Below, piece after piece: positions 1-8,163 of a stretch of 64,000 nucleotides of DNA. Origin of the DNA: JBCBEX01 sp038528235 (GTDB lineage Bacteria; Bacteroidota; Rhodothermia; Rhodothermales; Rubricoccaceae); contig JBCBEX010000006.1 of the NCBI GenBank assembly GCA_038528235.1, forward strand, positions 1 through 64,000, written 5' to 3'. A program made the translations under genes and the position numbers. Under the pieces are notes generated by a model. The model was not told where the DNA came from. It saw only the letters and a list, made by a program, of their open reading frames with translations, and ran no database searches. Every line of letters starts with the position of its first letter. The first letter of the stretch is position 1.

Positions 1-1
1 C

Positions 2-97
2 ACAGGTACGGCCCTCAACAAAGATGCGACGCGCAATCCCGCTGCCGTCGAGCATTTTGCTTCGATGGCCGAGGCATTTCGGAAGGAGTATCTCTGA
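2..97 (+). CDS. C-terminal end of an unidentified protein (partial)
   Basis: An open frame enters from the left edge and stops with TGA at 95-97. The 31 visible residues end in HFASMAEAFRKEYL, a charged amphipathic tail that looks like real protein, not a shadow frame. It converges on the barstar-like gene across a palindromic repeat that starts 10 bases after the stop. Too little is visible to name a family. Confidence 0.5.
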   Translation, partial: TGTALNKDATRNPAAVEHFASMAEAFRKEYL

Positions 98-107
98 GAT
101 CGAAACG

Positions 108-252
108 TGTCATCCTGAGCGGAGGCTGAAAGCCGAAGTCGAAGGATCTAGGCCTACCTTGAGGTTTTCCCCGGGGCTGAAAAGCTGATACGAAGATCCC
201 CCGCCTTCGCGAGGGCAAGCTCTTCGACTCGCTGGGCTCGCTCAGGATGACA
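108..252. repeat. Palindromic repeat family A, copy 1 (inverted orientation)
   Basis: The element is bounded by a perfect 14-base terminal inverted repeat, TGTCATCCTGAGCG at 108-121 and CGCTCAGGATGACA at 239-252. Inside it carries the family core (AGATCCCCCGCC, then GCAAGCTCTTCGACT) in reverse orientation to the copies at 4109 and 5822. It fills the space between two convergent genes, 10 bases after one stop and 5 bases from the other, so it could also act as a bidirectional terminator. The ends resemble the GTCATCCTGAGCG-type palindromic repeats seen between genes in several bacterial phyla (recalled, not searched). Confidence 0.85.
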
Positions 253-257
253 GTGCA

Positions 258-587
258 TCACCGGAGAAGCAGCGTTAAAACAGAGGGCTGTCCTCGATCT
301 ATGCGTCGCTGGTTGACGAAAGCACAGCACTCCAACAAGTCTTGCCAGATATCGGGGCATCGGTAGGCAAAGTCGAGACTGTCTGGTATTTCTAAGACGA
401 GCAATTCACCAGGAGCGACAGTGATTTCGCTGAGGCCAGCGGCGGGATCGTCAATGCTGCTCATACAATCCAACCATGCATCCATATTCGCTCCGTAGAA
501 GTCGGGAAAGCCCATCGCACGCCTGAAGACGCGATGGAACGTCGGGTGACTCTCAATCGCCGCCGTGTTGATGTAAACGATACGCAT
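258..587 (-). CDS. Barstar-like ribonuclease inhibitor family protein
   Basis: This 109-residue protein carries the barstar signature FPDFYGANMDAWLDC near residues 27-41. The Asn-x-Asp-Ala-x-x-Asp arrangement (Asp36 and Asp40) matches the barstar aspartates that plug the active site of barnase. Family members are small cytoplasmic inhibitors of secreted or delivered ribonucleases, often kept as immunity proteins. No barnase-type RNase is next to it here. It starts with ATG at 587 and is transcribed away from the TetR gene, sharing a 89-base divergent region with it. Family assignment is firm; the partner is unknown. Confidence 0.8.
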   Translation of the reverse strand: MRIVYINTAAIESHPTFHRVFRRAMGFPDFYGANMDAWLDCMSSIDDPAAGLSEITVAPGELLVLEIPDSLDFAYRCPDIWQDLLECCAFVNQRRIDRGQPSVLTLLLR

Positions 588-642
588 GCCGCTTGACAGG
601 AGAAGGGGACAGCAAGGTAGGAACCTACGCTAATATGGTTCA

Positions 643-657
643 TTGACAGTGTGTCAA
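643..657. promoter_or_regulatory. Probable TetR operator upstream of the regulator gene
   Basis: TTGACAGTGTGTCAA is a perfect palindrome with 6-base half sites and a 3-base centre, 19 bases before the TetR start codon. A related site lies just before the tolC-like gene (1350-1364), and the similarity continues for about six bases beyond the palindrome (CAA then A or G, then CG). Two matching sites at the two promoters of an efflux operon are what autoregulation by the TetR protein would need. Binding itself is inference. Confidence 0.6.
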
Positions 658-676
658 CAAACGAACGTGTGTCGAT

Positions 677-1327
677 ATGACAGCTCCGTCCATCACCGCG
701 CAGCGCCGCGCCGAAGAGAAGGAACAGCGCCGTCAGTCGATTCTCGACGCGGCGGCAGTAGTCGTGGCGCGCAAGGGCGTCGATGCGCTTACGATGGGCG
801 ACGTGGCCCGCGAGGCACGGCTGAGCCGGGGGCTGGTCTATTTCTACTTCCAGGACAAGCTCGACCTCCTCGACGGTCTCGCGCACCGCGCAGTGGCGAG
901 CCTCGCGGGCCGGTTCCGCGCGGCTGTGAGCGCCCACGCCACTGGCTACGATCAACTCAACGCCATCGGTCGGGCCTACGTCCAGTTCGCCCACGAGCGC
1001 CCTGTGCTCTTCGAGGCGCTTGCCCGCTTCGAGACGCGCGAGCTCGACCCCGCCGAAGCCGAGCACAACGAAGCCGCGGCTATGGACCGGAGCCAAGAAC
1101 TTATGGGCATCATGGTCGAATCCATCCTGCGCGGGCAAGCCGACGGCTCGGTCCGTACGGGCCTCGACCCAATGAAGACGGCGATGACGCTCTGGGGCTT
1201 CACCCACGGCATGATCCAGGTCGGCGCGATGAAGGAGGCCATGCTCGAACAGCAGTTCGGCTTCGACGCCGATGCGCTCCTCGACCACGCCTTCGAGACG
1301 ATCAACCTCGCGCTCGCTCCGGCCTAA
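677..1327 (+). CDS. TetR/AcrR family transcriptional regulator of the efflux operon
   Basis: A 216-residue one-domain repressor. The N-terminal helix-turn-helix covers about residues 17-62 (RRQSILDAAAVVVARKGVDA, then LTMGDVAREARLSRGLVYFYF), the usual TetR layout with tyrosine and phenylalanine before a lysine. The remainder is the helical ligand-binding and dimer domain. It lies 45 bases upstream of a TolC-like gene, followed by a fusion protein and an RND pump, so it most likely represses this pump until a substrate binds. Palindromic sites at 643 and 1350 are its candidate operators. The ligand cannot be read from the sequence. Confidence 0.9.
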   Translation: MTAPSITAQRRAEEKEQRRQSILDAAAVVVARKGVDALTMGDVAREARLSRGLVYFYFQDKLDLLDGLAHRAVASLAGRFRAAVSAHATGYDQLNAIGRAYVQFAHERPVLFEALARFETRELDPAEAEHNEAAAMDRSQELMGIMVESILRGQADGSVRTGLDPMKTAMTLWGFTHGMIQVGAMKEAMLEQQFGFDADALLDHAFETINLALAPA

Positions 1328-1349
1328 TTCTCTTTTTTTGTATTTCTCG

Positions 1350-1364
1350 TTGACGTTCTGTCAG
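1350..1364. promoter_or_regulatory. Second probable TetR operator, upstream of the TolC-like gene
   Basis: TTGACGTTCTGTCAG keeps the TTGAC and TGTCA half sites of the 643-657 palindrome at the same spacing, and the following CAAGCG matches CAAACG. It sits 9 bases before the TolC-like start and just after a T-rich stretch (1331-1339). A separate operator here implies that the pump genes have their own promoter rather than only reading through from the regulator. Confidence 0.55.
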
Positions 1365-1372
1365 CAAGCGAC

Positions 1373-2848
1373 ATGACGAAAAAGCTCGTACCTCTCCTCG
1401 CTCTCGTGGGGCTCCTGTTTGCGCCCGTGCTTCATGCGCAGGACGCGCCCGATTCCGCTCCAACCGCTCTCCTCGACGCCTACGTGGCCGAGGCGCTCGC
1501 GAGCAACCTCGCGCTCCAGCAGGAGGCGCTCGACCTCGACGCGGCGCGCTACGCTCTCGACGCGGCGCGGCGCAGCTTCTTCCCGACGCTCTCCGTCGAG
1601 GCCCGCTTCTCCCGCGCCGGAGGGGGGCGGACGATCGACCTCCCGCTCGGCGACCTCCTCAACCCGGCATACAGCACACTCAACGACCTCCTCGCGGCGC
1701 AGGGCGAGGCCCCGTCGTTCCCGACGCTATCCAACGAGTCCATTCCATTCCTCCGCGAGCGGGAGCAGGAGACACGTCTCCGCGTGGTCCAGCCGCTCTA
1801 CCAGCCGCGCCTGAACGCAGCTGTCCGGCTCAGCCAGCACCTCGTCGCGTCGCAGGAGGCGGAGGTTGAGGCACTCCGGCAGCAACTCGTGCGCGATGTG
1901 AAGGTGGCCTACTTCCAGTACCTCCAGGCCGAGCGCGCCACCGCCATCTTCGCGGCCGCGGGCGACCTCGTGACGGAGAATCTGCGCACGACCGAGCGGC
2001 TGCGGCGCAACGACCGCGTCCTCGCCGACGCCGTGCTTCGGGCACGCGCTGAGACGTTCGCCGTCGAGCAGCAGCAGGCTGAGGCGGCCGCCGACCGCGA
2101 CCGGGCGCGTTCGTACGTCAACTTCCTCCTCAACCGTGCACTCGGCACGCCGCTGGAGCGCATCGAGGCCGAGACGTTGCCGCTGCCGGACGCCGCGCCG
2201 ACGATGTCGGTGCAGCCTGCCGTCCTGGTCAGCGCTGAGGCGTCCGTGGCAGACGACCCTGCGTTTGACGCGGCTCTCGCGGCCATGCAGGACGCGGCCG
2301 TTGCCCAGCGTCGCGAACTCGCGCAACTCGACGCTGCCATCGAGGCGCAGCAGGCGAACGTATCGCTGAGTCGCGCGAGCTACCTCCCGAGCGTCGCGCT
2401 CGCCGTAGATGGTGGCATTCAGGGGGAGGGGTACGGCTTCACCGGGGACGCGCCGTACTACCTCGCCTCGGTGGTGCTCTCGTGGAAGCTCTTCGACTTC
2501 GGGGCCGACCGGGCACGCGTCCGCGAGGCGCAGGTGGCGGTCGAGCGGACGCGCGTGGCGCGGACCGAGGCCGCACAGCAGATCCGCCTTCAGGTGCAGG
2601 ACGCCTACGACGCGGTCCGGGTCGCACGAGCCTCACTTACGACGGCCGAAGAACGGGTCGCGGCGGCGTCGGAGGGCTTCCGGCTCACGCAGCGACGTGT
2701 CGCAGAAGGCCAGGTCAACCAAGTTGCTTTCGTCGACGCCCGGACCGCGCTTACCAGTGCCGAACTCAACCTCAACGTCACCCGCTACGCCCTCCTCGCG
2801 CGCCTCGCCGATCTCGAATTCGCGGTCGGGAGCGCGGTGCTGGAGTGA
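1373..2848 (+). CDS. TolC family outer-membrane efflux protein
   Basis: A 491-residue protein with a signal peptide (MTKKLVPLLALVGLLFAPVLHAQ, cleavage about residue 23) followed by two repeats of long alpha-helical hairpins with small beta segments. This is the TolC/OEP fold that forms a trimeric outer-membrane duct. Features visible include ALASNLALQQEALDLDAARY after the signal and the second-half copy around YLASVVLSWKLFDFGADRA. It is the first pump gene after the TetR repressor and would form a tripartite exporter with the two genes that follow. A 164-base gap with a perfect hairpin separates it from the next gene. Confidence 0.9.
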   Translation: MTKKLVPLLALVGLLFAPVLHAQDAPDSAPTALLDAYVAEALASNLALQQEALDLDAARYALDAARRSFFPTLSVEARFSRAGGGRTIDLPLGDLLNPAYSTLNDLLAAQGEAPSFPTLSNESIPFLREREQETRLRVVQPLYQPRLNAAVRLSQHLVASQEAEVEALRQQLVRDVKVAYFQYLQAERATAIFAAAGDLVTENLRTTERLRRNDRVLADAVLRARAETFAVEQQQAEAAADRDRARSYVNFLLNRALGTPLERIEAETLPLPDAAPTMSVQPAVLVSAEASVADDPAFDAALAAMQDAAVAQRRELAQLDAAIEAQQANVSLSRASYLPSVALAVDGGIQGEGYGFTGDAPYYLASVVLSWKLFDFGADRARVREAQVAVERTRVARTEAAQQIRLQVQDAYDAVRVARASLTTAEERVAAASEGFRLTQRRVAEGQVNQVAFVDARTALTSAELNLNVTRYALLARLADLEFAVGSAVLE

Positions 2849-2873
2849 GCAGGCTCCCCCCGCCTCGTTCCCC

Positions 2874-2917
2874 ATGAAGGGTCACGAGGCTGTCCCCCTC
2901 ACCTGTGAGGGGGACAG
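2874..2917. repeat. Repeat family B, copy 1, with a perfect 13-base hairpin
   Basis: The right half is a perfect inverted repeat, CTGTCCCCCTCAC and GTGAGGGGGACAG with a 2-base loop (2890-2917). The whole 44-base unit aligns, with roughly four in five bases identical, to 30776-30819 behind an unrelated gene. No T tract follows, so it is not a classic terminator. It could attenuate transcription between the TolC-like gene and the fusion-protein gene. Confidence 0.6.
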
Positions 2918-3012
2918 TTCGGCCGCCGTCCAGGCGTGTCGAACAGGGGGAGTCGCCGCAGCACATGCTCTCATCTCAACAGCTTCGCCTGTCATCATCA
3001 TCGAGTCTAGTT

Positions 3013-4092
3013 ATGCCGTTCTACCTTCGTCTCCTCATCGCTAGTGCTGGTGCGTGCGTCGTGCTGCTCCTCGGGAGTGGGTGCGGCGAGGCCGTCGCTG
3101 ACACGCCGCCGGCATCGCCCGCCATCCCTGTCGAAATCGCCGCTGTGGAGCAGGCGGAGGGGGCCTTGCCGATCCGGACGAGCGGGCGGCTCGCGCCCAA
3201 GTCCGAGCGCGTGCTCTCGTTCAAAGTCGGCGGCCTCGTCGCCCGCGTCAATGCCGATGAGGGCGACCTCGTACGGGCGGGACAGGTGCTCGCCCGCATC
3301 GACCCCCGCGAGATTGACGCGCAGGTGCTCCAGGCCGAGAGCGCGCTCGACAAGGCGCAACGCGACCTCGCCCGCGCGGAGCGGCTAATCGCAGACTCGG
3401 TCGCCACCCTTGAACAGGTGCAGGACGCACGCACGGGCGTGGAGGTGGCGCAGGCGGGCTACGACATCGCGGCGTTCAACCAGCGCTTCGCGACCATCAC
3501 GGCTCCCGCGTCGGGTCGTGTACTGCGGCGGATGGCGGAGCCGAACGAACTCGTGCAGCCCGGCCAGCCGATCATCGCGCTCGGGACGACCGGCGACGGC
3601 TGGGTCGTCCGCGCCGGGCTGGCCGACCGCGACGTGGTGCGCCTCGCCGTGGGCGACGGAGCCAACGTACGGTTCGGAGCCTATCCAGGTGACGCCTTCC
3701 GGGGCCGCGTGACCGAGATCGCCAGTGCTGCCGACCCGGCGATCGGCACGTTCGAGGTCGAGGTAGCCGTGCCCGACCCCGACGGGCGGCTGAAGGCAGG
3801 CTTCGTCGCCGACGTCGAGATCCAACCCAGCACGGGGAGCGGCTATGCCGTGATTCCCATCGACGCGCTCGTGGCGGGCGACGGGACGACGGGTGCCGTC
3901 TTCACCGTCGATGCTGCCGAGATGGATAGCACCGGCTCGCATACCGCAGCCCGCCGCACGGTCGAGATCACCGCGCTCTCCGGCGATCGCCTCGCCGTGC
4001 GCGCTGGGCTTGATGGTGCCGCGCACGTCGTCACGACCGGCGCCGCCTACCTCGCCGATGGCGACCGCGTGCGTGTGGCTAATACCCCGTAG
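3013..4092 (+). CDS. RND efflux periplasmic adaptor (membrane-fusion lipoprotein)
   Basis: A 359-residue adaptor of the HlyD/AcrA type. I start it at ATG 3013, which gives a lipoprotein signal ending in LLLGSGC (lipid-bearing Cys24); an upstream GTG frame would begin inside the hairpin at 2905. Then come a barrel/lipoyl segment with RVNADEGDLVRAGQVLARID, a short coiled hairpin (about residues 95-150), the return lipoyl half ending in LVQPGQPIIALG, and beta-barrel and membrane-proximal domains. It bridges the inner-membrane RND pump and the TolC-like channel. It is the second gene of the operon; a family A repeat fills the gap to the pump gene. Confidence 0.9.
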   Translation: MPFYLRLLIASAGACVVLLLGSGCGEAVADTPPASPAIPVEIAAVEQAEGALPIRTSGRLAPKSERVLSFKVGGLVARVNADEGDLVRAGQVLARIDPREIDAQVLQAESALDKAQRDLARAERLIADSVATLEQVQDARTGVEVAQAGYDIAAFNQRFATITAPASGRVLRRMAEPNELVQPGQPIIALGTTGDGWVVRAGLADRDVVRLAVGDGANVRFGAYPGDAFRGRVTEIASAADPAIGTFEVEVAVPDPDGRLKAGFVADVEIQPSTGSGYAVIPIDALVAGDGTTGAVFTVDAAEMDSTGSHTAARRTVEITALSGDRLAVRAGLDGAAHVVTTGAAYLADGDRVRVANTP

Positions 4093-4108
4093 CTCATGGC
4101 CCCACACG

Positions 4109-4254
4109 TGTCATCCTGAGCGGAGCCCGTAGGGCGTGGTCGAAGAGCTTGCCCCCGCGCAGGCGGGGGATCTATGTCGTGCCTCGAAGTCGTGGGCATT
4201 GCCTGGAAGCTGGCCCGCAGATCCTTCGACTCGTTTGGCTCGCTCGGGATGACA
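4109..4254. repeat. Palindromic repeat family A, copy 2 (direct orientation)
   Basis: It is bounded by TGTCATCCTGAGCG (4109-4122) and CGCTCGGGATGACA (4241-4254), inverted repeats with one mismatch. The core reads GAAGAGCTTGCCCCCGCG, then GGCGGGGGATCT, a self-complementary arm, in the same orientation as the copy inside the pump gene. It occupies most of the 242-base gap between the adaptor and pump genes, so the two are separated by a structured, probably mobile element. Confidence 0.85.
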
Positions 4255-4334
4255 TCGGACTGAAGCAACTGAACGAAATCGGATGAGAGCCGCTGATGCT
4301 CTCACTCACCTCTACTTCCTCACATCTCCTAGCC

Positions 4335-7300
4335 ATGAACCTCCCCAAGCTGGCGATTGAGAACTACCAGTTCACGCTCGTCGTGGTGCTGCTCGCGACG
4401 CTGCTCGGCGTGCAGAGCTTTCTCTCGATGCCGCGCTCCGAGGACCCGCAGTTCGACATCGCGACCTCGCGTGTGATCGCGGTCTTCCCTGGAGCCAACC
4501 CCGAAGACGTTGAGAGCCTCGTCGTAGACCCGCTCGAAGCGGCGCTCTACGAACTCGACGACCTCAAGAAACTCGAAACCACGATACAAGACGGCCTCGC
4601 CGTCGTCGTGGTCGAGTTCGAGGCCTACGCCGATGCCGACGAGACGCACGACGAGGTCACGCAGGCCGTCGCGCAGGTGCGCCCGACGCTACCGGACGGC
4701 GTCGCGGCGGTTAACATCATTCAGACTTCGCCAACGGATGCGACCATCTTCCAGGTCGCGCTCACGAGCGAGACGGCGAGCTATCGCAGCCTGAAGCGCG
4801 AGGCCGAGCGGCTGGAGGACGCCTTCGAGCAGGTCGCGGGCGTGCAGCGCGCTACCGTGTGGGCGATCCCGGACCCGGAGGTGCGTGTTAGCCTCGACCT
4901 CGAAGCGATGCGCGCACGTGGCGTCACGCTCGGCGAGGTGATGCAGGCTGTGCAGGGGCAGGCGCAGAACCTCCCCGGCGGAACTGTCGATGCCGGGACG
5001 AAGCGGTTCACGATCCAGACCTCCGGCGACTATGCCAGCCTCGACGAGATCGCGCAGACCGTCGTGCGCGCCGCCGACGGGCAGGCGCTCTACCTCCGCG
5101 ATCTCGCCGACGTCAGGATCGCCTACGCCGACGACACGCACCGCGCTCGGCTCAACGGGGCCCGTGCGGCGTTCGTCACCATCGTCCAGCGTGAGGGGAC
5201 CAACATCTTCGACGTACGCGCCGGACTCGACGAGGCGCTCGCCATCGTCACGCCGACGTTGCCTGCCGAGATCGGCCTGTCTGTCGCGTTCGATCAGTCG
5301 GAGAGCGTGGACCGCCGCGTGGGCGGGTTCTTCGGCAACCTGCTTCAGGGCGTGCTGCTCGTCGGGATCGTGGTGCTCCTCGCGCTCGGCTTCCGCGCGT
5401 CGCTGATCGTGATGCTCGCCATCCCATCGTCGATTCTCATCGCGATCAACTGGCTGGACTTTGCCGACTACGGACTCCAGCAGATCTCGATCGTCGGCCT
5501 CGTGATCGCGCTCGGGTTGCTCGTGGACAACGCCATCGTGGTGACCGAGAACGTCGCGCGGTATCTGCGCGAGGGCTATGGGCGGTTCGAGGCAGCGGTC
5601 GCAGGGACGCGCGAAGTGGCTTTGCCCATCGTCGCGGCGACGGCCACGAGCGTGCTCGCCTTCGTCCCGATGATCTCCATCCAGAGCGGCACGGGCGATT
5701 TCATCCGGTCGATGCCCCTCACGGTGGTGTTCGCGCTCGGCGCGTCGCTCGTACTCTCGCTGACGCTCACGCCGATGCTCGCGAGCCGGTTGTTGAAAGG
5801 GAGAACGGCTAGCGAAGAAAGTGTCACCCTGAGCGGAGGTCGTGAAGCGACCGAAGCCGAAGAGCTTGCCCCCAGCGAAAGCGGGGGATCTGCGGGTCAA
5901 CTCCCAGACTCAGAGCAAGGCGCCGAGGCAGAGCAACGATCCTTCGACTCGCTCACGCTCGCTCAGGATGACAAGAATGGTAGGGCGAAGCGTCCTCCGC
6001 TCCAGCGTCTGCTCGACTTTGTCTCCGACCGCGCCTACGTAGGGACGCTGAACTGGGCGCTGCGGCGGCCTCGCACGGTGGTCGCGATTGCCTTTGCCGC
6101 GCTGATCGGAGCCGGGGCGCTGTTCCCACTCATCGGCGTGTCGCTCTTCCCGAAGGCGGGCAAGCCGCAGTTCCTCGTCAGCATCGAGACGCCCGAGGGC
6201 TCGAACCTCGACTACACCGACCGCGCTACGCAGGCCGTCGAAGCGGTGCTGCAGGAGCGGCCTGAAGTCAAGACCGTCGCGGCGAACGTCGGGCGCGACA
6301 ACCCGCGGGTGTACTACAACGTGATCCCGCGCCGCGAGCGCGCCAACGTCGCGCAGGTGCTCGTGGAGACGTTCGACCCTGACCAGGTAGAGCCCCTCGT
6401 CGCGGAGTTGCGCCCGCAGTTTGCGGCGATGGCCGGGGTAGATGTCGACTTCGAGGTGTTCGAGAACGGCCCGCCCGTCGAGGCTCCCATCGCCGTGAAG
6501 GTGCTCGGGCCGGATCTCGCGACGCTCGACCGGCTGGCGCGCGAGGTCGAAGCCATCCTCGAAGGCACCGAAGGCACGGAGAACGTGACGAACCCGCTCG
6601 CCCAGCCCAAGACCGACCTCGCCGTGCGCATCGACCGCAACAAGGCGGGCCTGCTCGGGGTGCCGATTGCTGAGGTGGACCGCACCGTGCTCGCCGCGAT
6701 GAACGGGCTGCCGCTCGGCACCTTCCGGGACCGCGAGGGCGAGGACTACGACATTGTCGTCCGGCTCCCGCTCACCAGCGCCGACGGCCAGCCGCGCCGC
6801 CCCGCACTCGATGACTTCGACCGCATCGCCGTGGCGTCGATGCACGGCGGGGCGGTCCCGCTGCGGCAGGTCGCCACGCTCGAATTCGAGCCCGTTCCGA
6901 CCCGCATCGACCACGTGGACCTTGCGCGTGCCGTCACCATTACCTCCGACGTGGACGTGACCGGCGGGTACAACGAGATCGCCGTCACTCAGGACGTCGT
7001 CCAGCAGGTGGATGCGCTTGCGCTGCCGCCGGGCTACCGGGTCGTCTACGGCGGCAAGCTCGAAGCGCAGCAGGAGAGCTTCTCCAGCCTCGGCGCGGCG
7101 CTCCTCGTGGCGCTCCTCGGCATCCTCGCCGTGCTGGTGCTGCAGTTCCGCTCGTTCCGCCAGCCGCTCATCATCATCGTCGCGATCCCGCTGGCCGTCA
7201 TCGGTGCATTCCCGGCGCTACTCATTACGGGGTACACGTTCAGCTTCATGGCCTTCATCGGCTTCACGAGCCTCATCGGGATCGTCGTCAATAACTCGAT

Positions 7301-7577
7301 CATCCTCGTGGACTACGCCAACCAGTTGAGCGCGCAGGGGCGCACGGTCACCGAAGCCATCGCAGAGGCCGGGCAGACGCGCTTCACGCCAATCCTGCTC
7401 ACCACGCTCACCACCATCGGCGGTCTACTGCCGCTTACGCTGACCAACTCCGACCTCTGGAGTCCGCTCGGCTGGGTCATCATCGGTGGCCTGACTGTCT
7501 CGACGCTGCTCACGCTCGTGGTTGTGCCCGCGCTCTATCGCCTGCTGACGCCGGAGCAGTTGGTCGTCGATGGGTAG
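4335..7577 (+). CDS. RND efflux transporter permease (AcrB/MexB-like superfamily) with an in-frame repeat insertion
   Basis: A 1080-residue proton-driven inner-membrane pump. I choose ATG 4335 (MNLPKLAIENYQF), which puts TM1 at its usual place; 4296 is an alternative. The TM4 motif is GLLVDNAIVV, with one Asp followed by Asn where many HAE1 pumps have Asp-Asp. The second half carries GIVVNNSIILVDYANQL. Residues about 490-550, in the cytoplasmic loop between TM6 and TM7, are hydrophilic, unlike the family, and are encoded by a family A repeat (5822-5973). This accounts for the roughly 50 residues above the usual 1030. The pump works with the two upstream genes. Confidence 0.92.
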   Translation: MNLPKLAIENYQFTLVVVLLATLLGVQSFLSMPRSEDPQFDIATSRVIAVFPGANPEDVESLVVDPLEAALYELDDLKKLETTIQDGLAVVVVEFEAYADADETHDEVTQAVAQVRPTLPDGVAAVNIIQTSPTDATIFQVALTSETASYRSLKREAERLEDAFEQVAGVQRATVWAIPDPEVRVSLDLEAMRARGVTLGEVMQAVQGQAQNLPGGTVDAGTKRFTIQTSGDYASLDEIAQTVVRAADGQALYLRDLADVRIAYADDTHRARLNGARAAFVTIVQREGTNIFDVRAGLDEALAIVTPTLPAEIGLSVAFDQSESVDRRVGGFFGNLLQGVLLVGIVVLLALGFRASLIVMLAIPSSILIAINWLDFADYGLQQISIVGLVIALGLLVDNAIVVTENVARYLREGYGRFEAAVAGTREVALPIVAATATSVLAFVPMISIQSGTGDFIRSMPLTVVFALGASLVLSLTLTPMLASRLLKGRTASEESVTLSGGREATEAEELAPSESGGSAGQLPDSEQGAEAEQRSFDSLTLAQDDKNGRAKRPPLQRLLDFVSDRAYVGTLNWALRRPRTVVAIAFAALIGAGALFPLIGVSLFPKAGKPQFLVSIETPEGSNLDYTDRATQAVEAVLQERPEVKTVAANVGRDNPRVYYNVIPRRERANVAQVLVETFDPDQVEPLVAELRPQFAAMAGVDVDFEVFENGPPVEAPIAVKVLGPDLATLDRLAREVEAILEGTEGTENVTNPLAQPKTDLAVRIDRNKAGLLGVPIAEVDRTVLAAMNGLPLGTFRDREGEDYDIVVRLPLTSADGQPRRPALDDFDRIAVASMHGGAVPLRQVATLEFEPVPTRIDHVDLARAVTITSDVDVTGGYNEIAVTQDVVQQVDALALPPGYRVVYGGKLEAQQESFSSLGAALLVALLGILAVLVLQFRSFRQPLIIIVAIPLAVIGAFPALLITGYTFSFMAFIGFTSLIGIVVNNSIILVDYANQLSAQGRTVTEAIAEAGQTRFTPILLTTLTTIGGLLPLTLTNSDLWSPLGWVIIGGLTVSTLLTLVVVPALYRLLTPEQLVVDG
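5822..5973. repeat. Palindromic repeat family A, copy 3, inserted in frame inside the RND pump gene
   Basis: Ends are TGTCACCCTGAGCG (5822-5835) and CGCTCAGGATGACA (5960-5973). The core GAAGAGCTTGCC, then GCGGGGGATCT, then GATCCTTCGACTCGCT matches the intergenic copy at 4109. Read in the pump frame it has no stop and encodes a Ser/Glu/Gly-rich stretch (SVTLSGGREATEAEELAPSE, later SFDSLTLAQDD). It falls in the TM6-TM7 cytoplasmic loop, a site likely to tolerate extra residues. Confidence 0.9.
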
Positions 7578-7592
7578 CTTTCAGGACGCCCG

Positions 7593-8156
7593 ATGACCGC
7601 GATCTGCCATCCCGACCAGGCCATGCCGAGGCAGTTGAGGCCAGCGCTTCCTGCAGATGTCCCTCTACTCGACGCACTCATTGCGCAGTCGGGGCGGGGC
7701 CTCGCGGCGCCGTTCTATAGCCCTCGTCAGGCTGAAGCGCTCACCACACACGTCTTCGGCGTCGACTCGCAACTCGTCGCGGACGGTACCTACCTGGTCA
7801 TCGAACAAGACGGACGCATCGTGGCGTGTGGGGGCTGGAGCAGGCGGCGTACGCTCTACGGCGGTGATTAAGCTAAGGCTGGCCCCGACCCACTCCTCGA
7901 TCCTGGGAGCGAGCCGGCGCGCATTCGGGCCTTCTTTGTGGACCCGGCTCACGCCCGCCAAGGGCTCGGCCGTCAACTCATGGACGCCTGCACAGCCGCA
8001 GCACGGGCGGCGGGCTTCACCGCGCTGGCGCTGGTCTCTACGCTGCCAGGCGAGCCCCTCTATCGCGCAGCCGGGTTTGAAGCCGTCGAACGGTTTGAAC
8101 TCGACCTGCCGGGCCCGACCCGAGTCCCCGTCGTGCGCATGCACAAGAGCCTCTGA
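7593..8156 (+). pseudogene. GNAT N-acetyltransferase gene interrupted by one in-frame stop codon
   Basis: Two open stretches in the same frame make one GNAT protein of about 187 residues. The first ends at GGWSRRRTLYGGD; a TAA follows at 7869-7871; the frame then continues AKAGPDPLLDPGSEPARIR and FFVDPAHARQGLGRQLMDAC, the acetyl-CoA-binding motif A with its Q/R-x-x-G-x-G loop. One base (CAA to TAA, Gln to stop) explains everything, and relatives usually have Gln after GGD. Neither half alone would be active, since the CoA site is in the second. The start could be ATG 7593 or ATG 7623. It could be a recent inactivation, a sequencing error or, less likely, readthrough. Confidence 0.8.
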
Positions 8157-8163
8157 GCCAGTC

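Noticed and set aside
2905..3012. An N-terminal extension of the adaptor lipoprotein starting at GTG 2905
   Set aside because: It would begin inside the hairpin and put 36 polar residues before the lipoprotein signal, which would block export.
7869..7871. Programmed readthrough or selenocysteine at the acetyltransferase stop
   Set aside because: The codon is TAA, not TGA, and no supporting structure is seen; a single base change explains it more simply.
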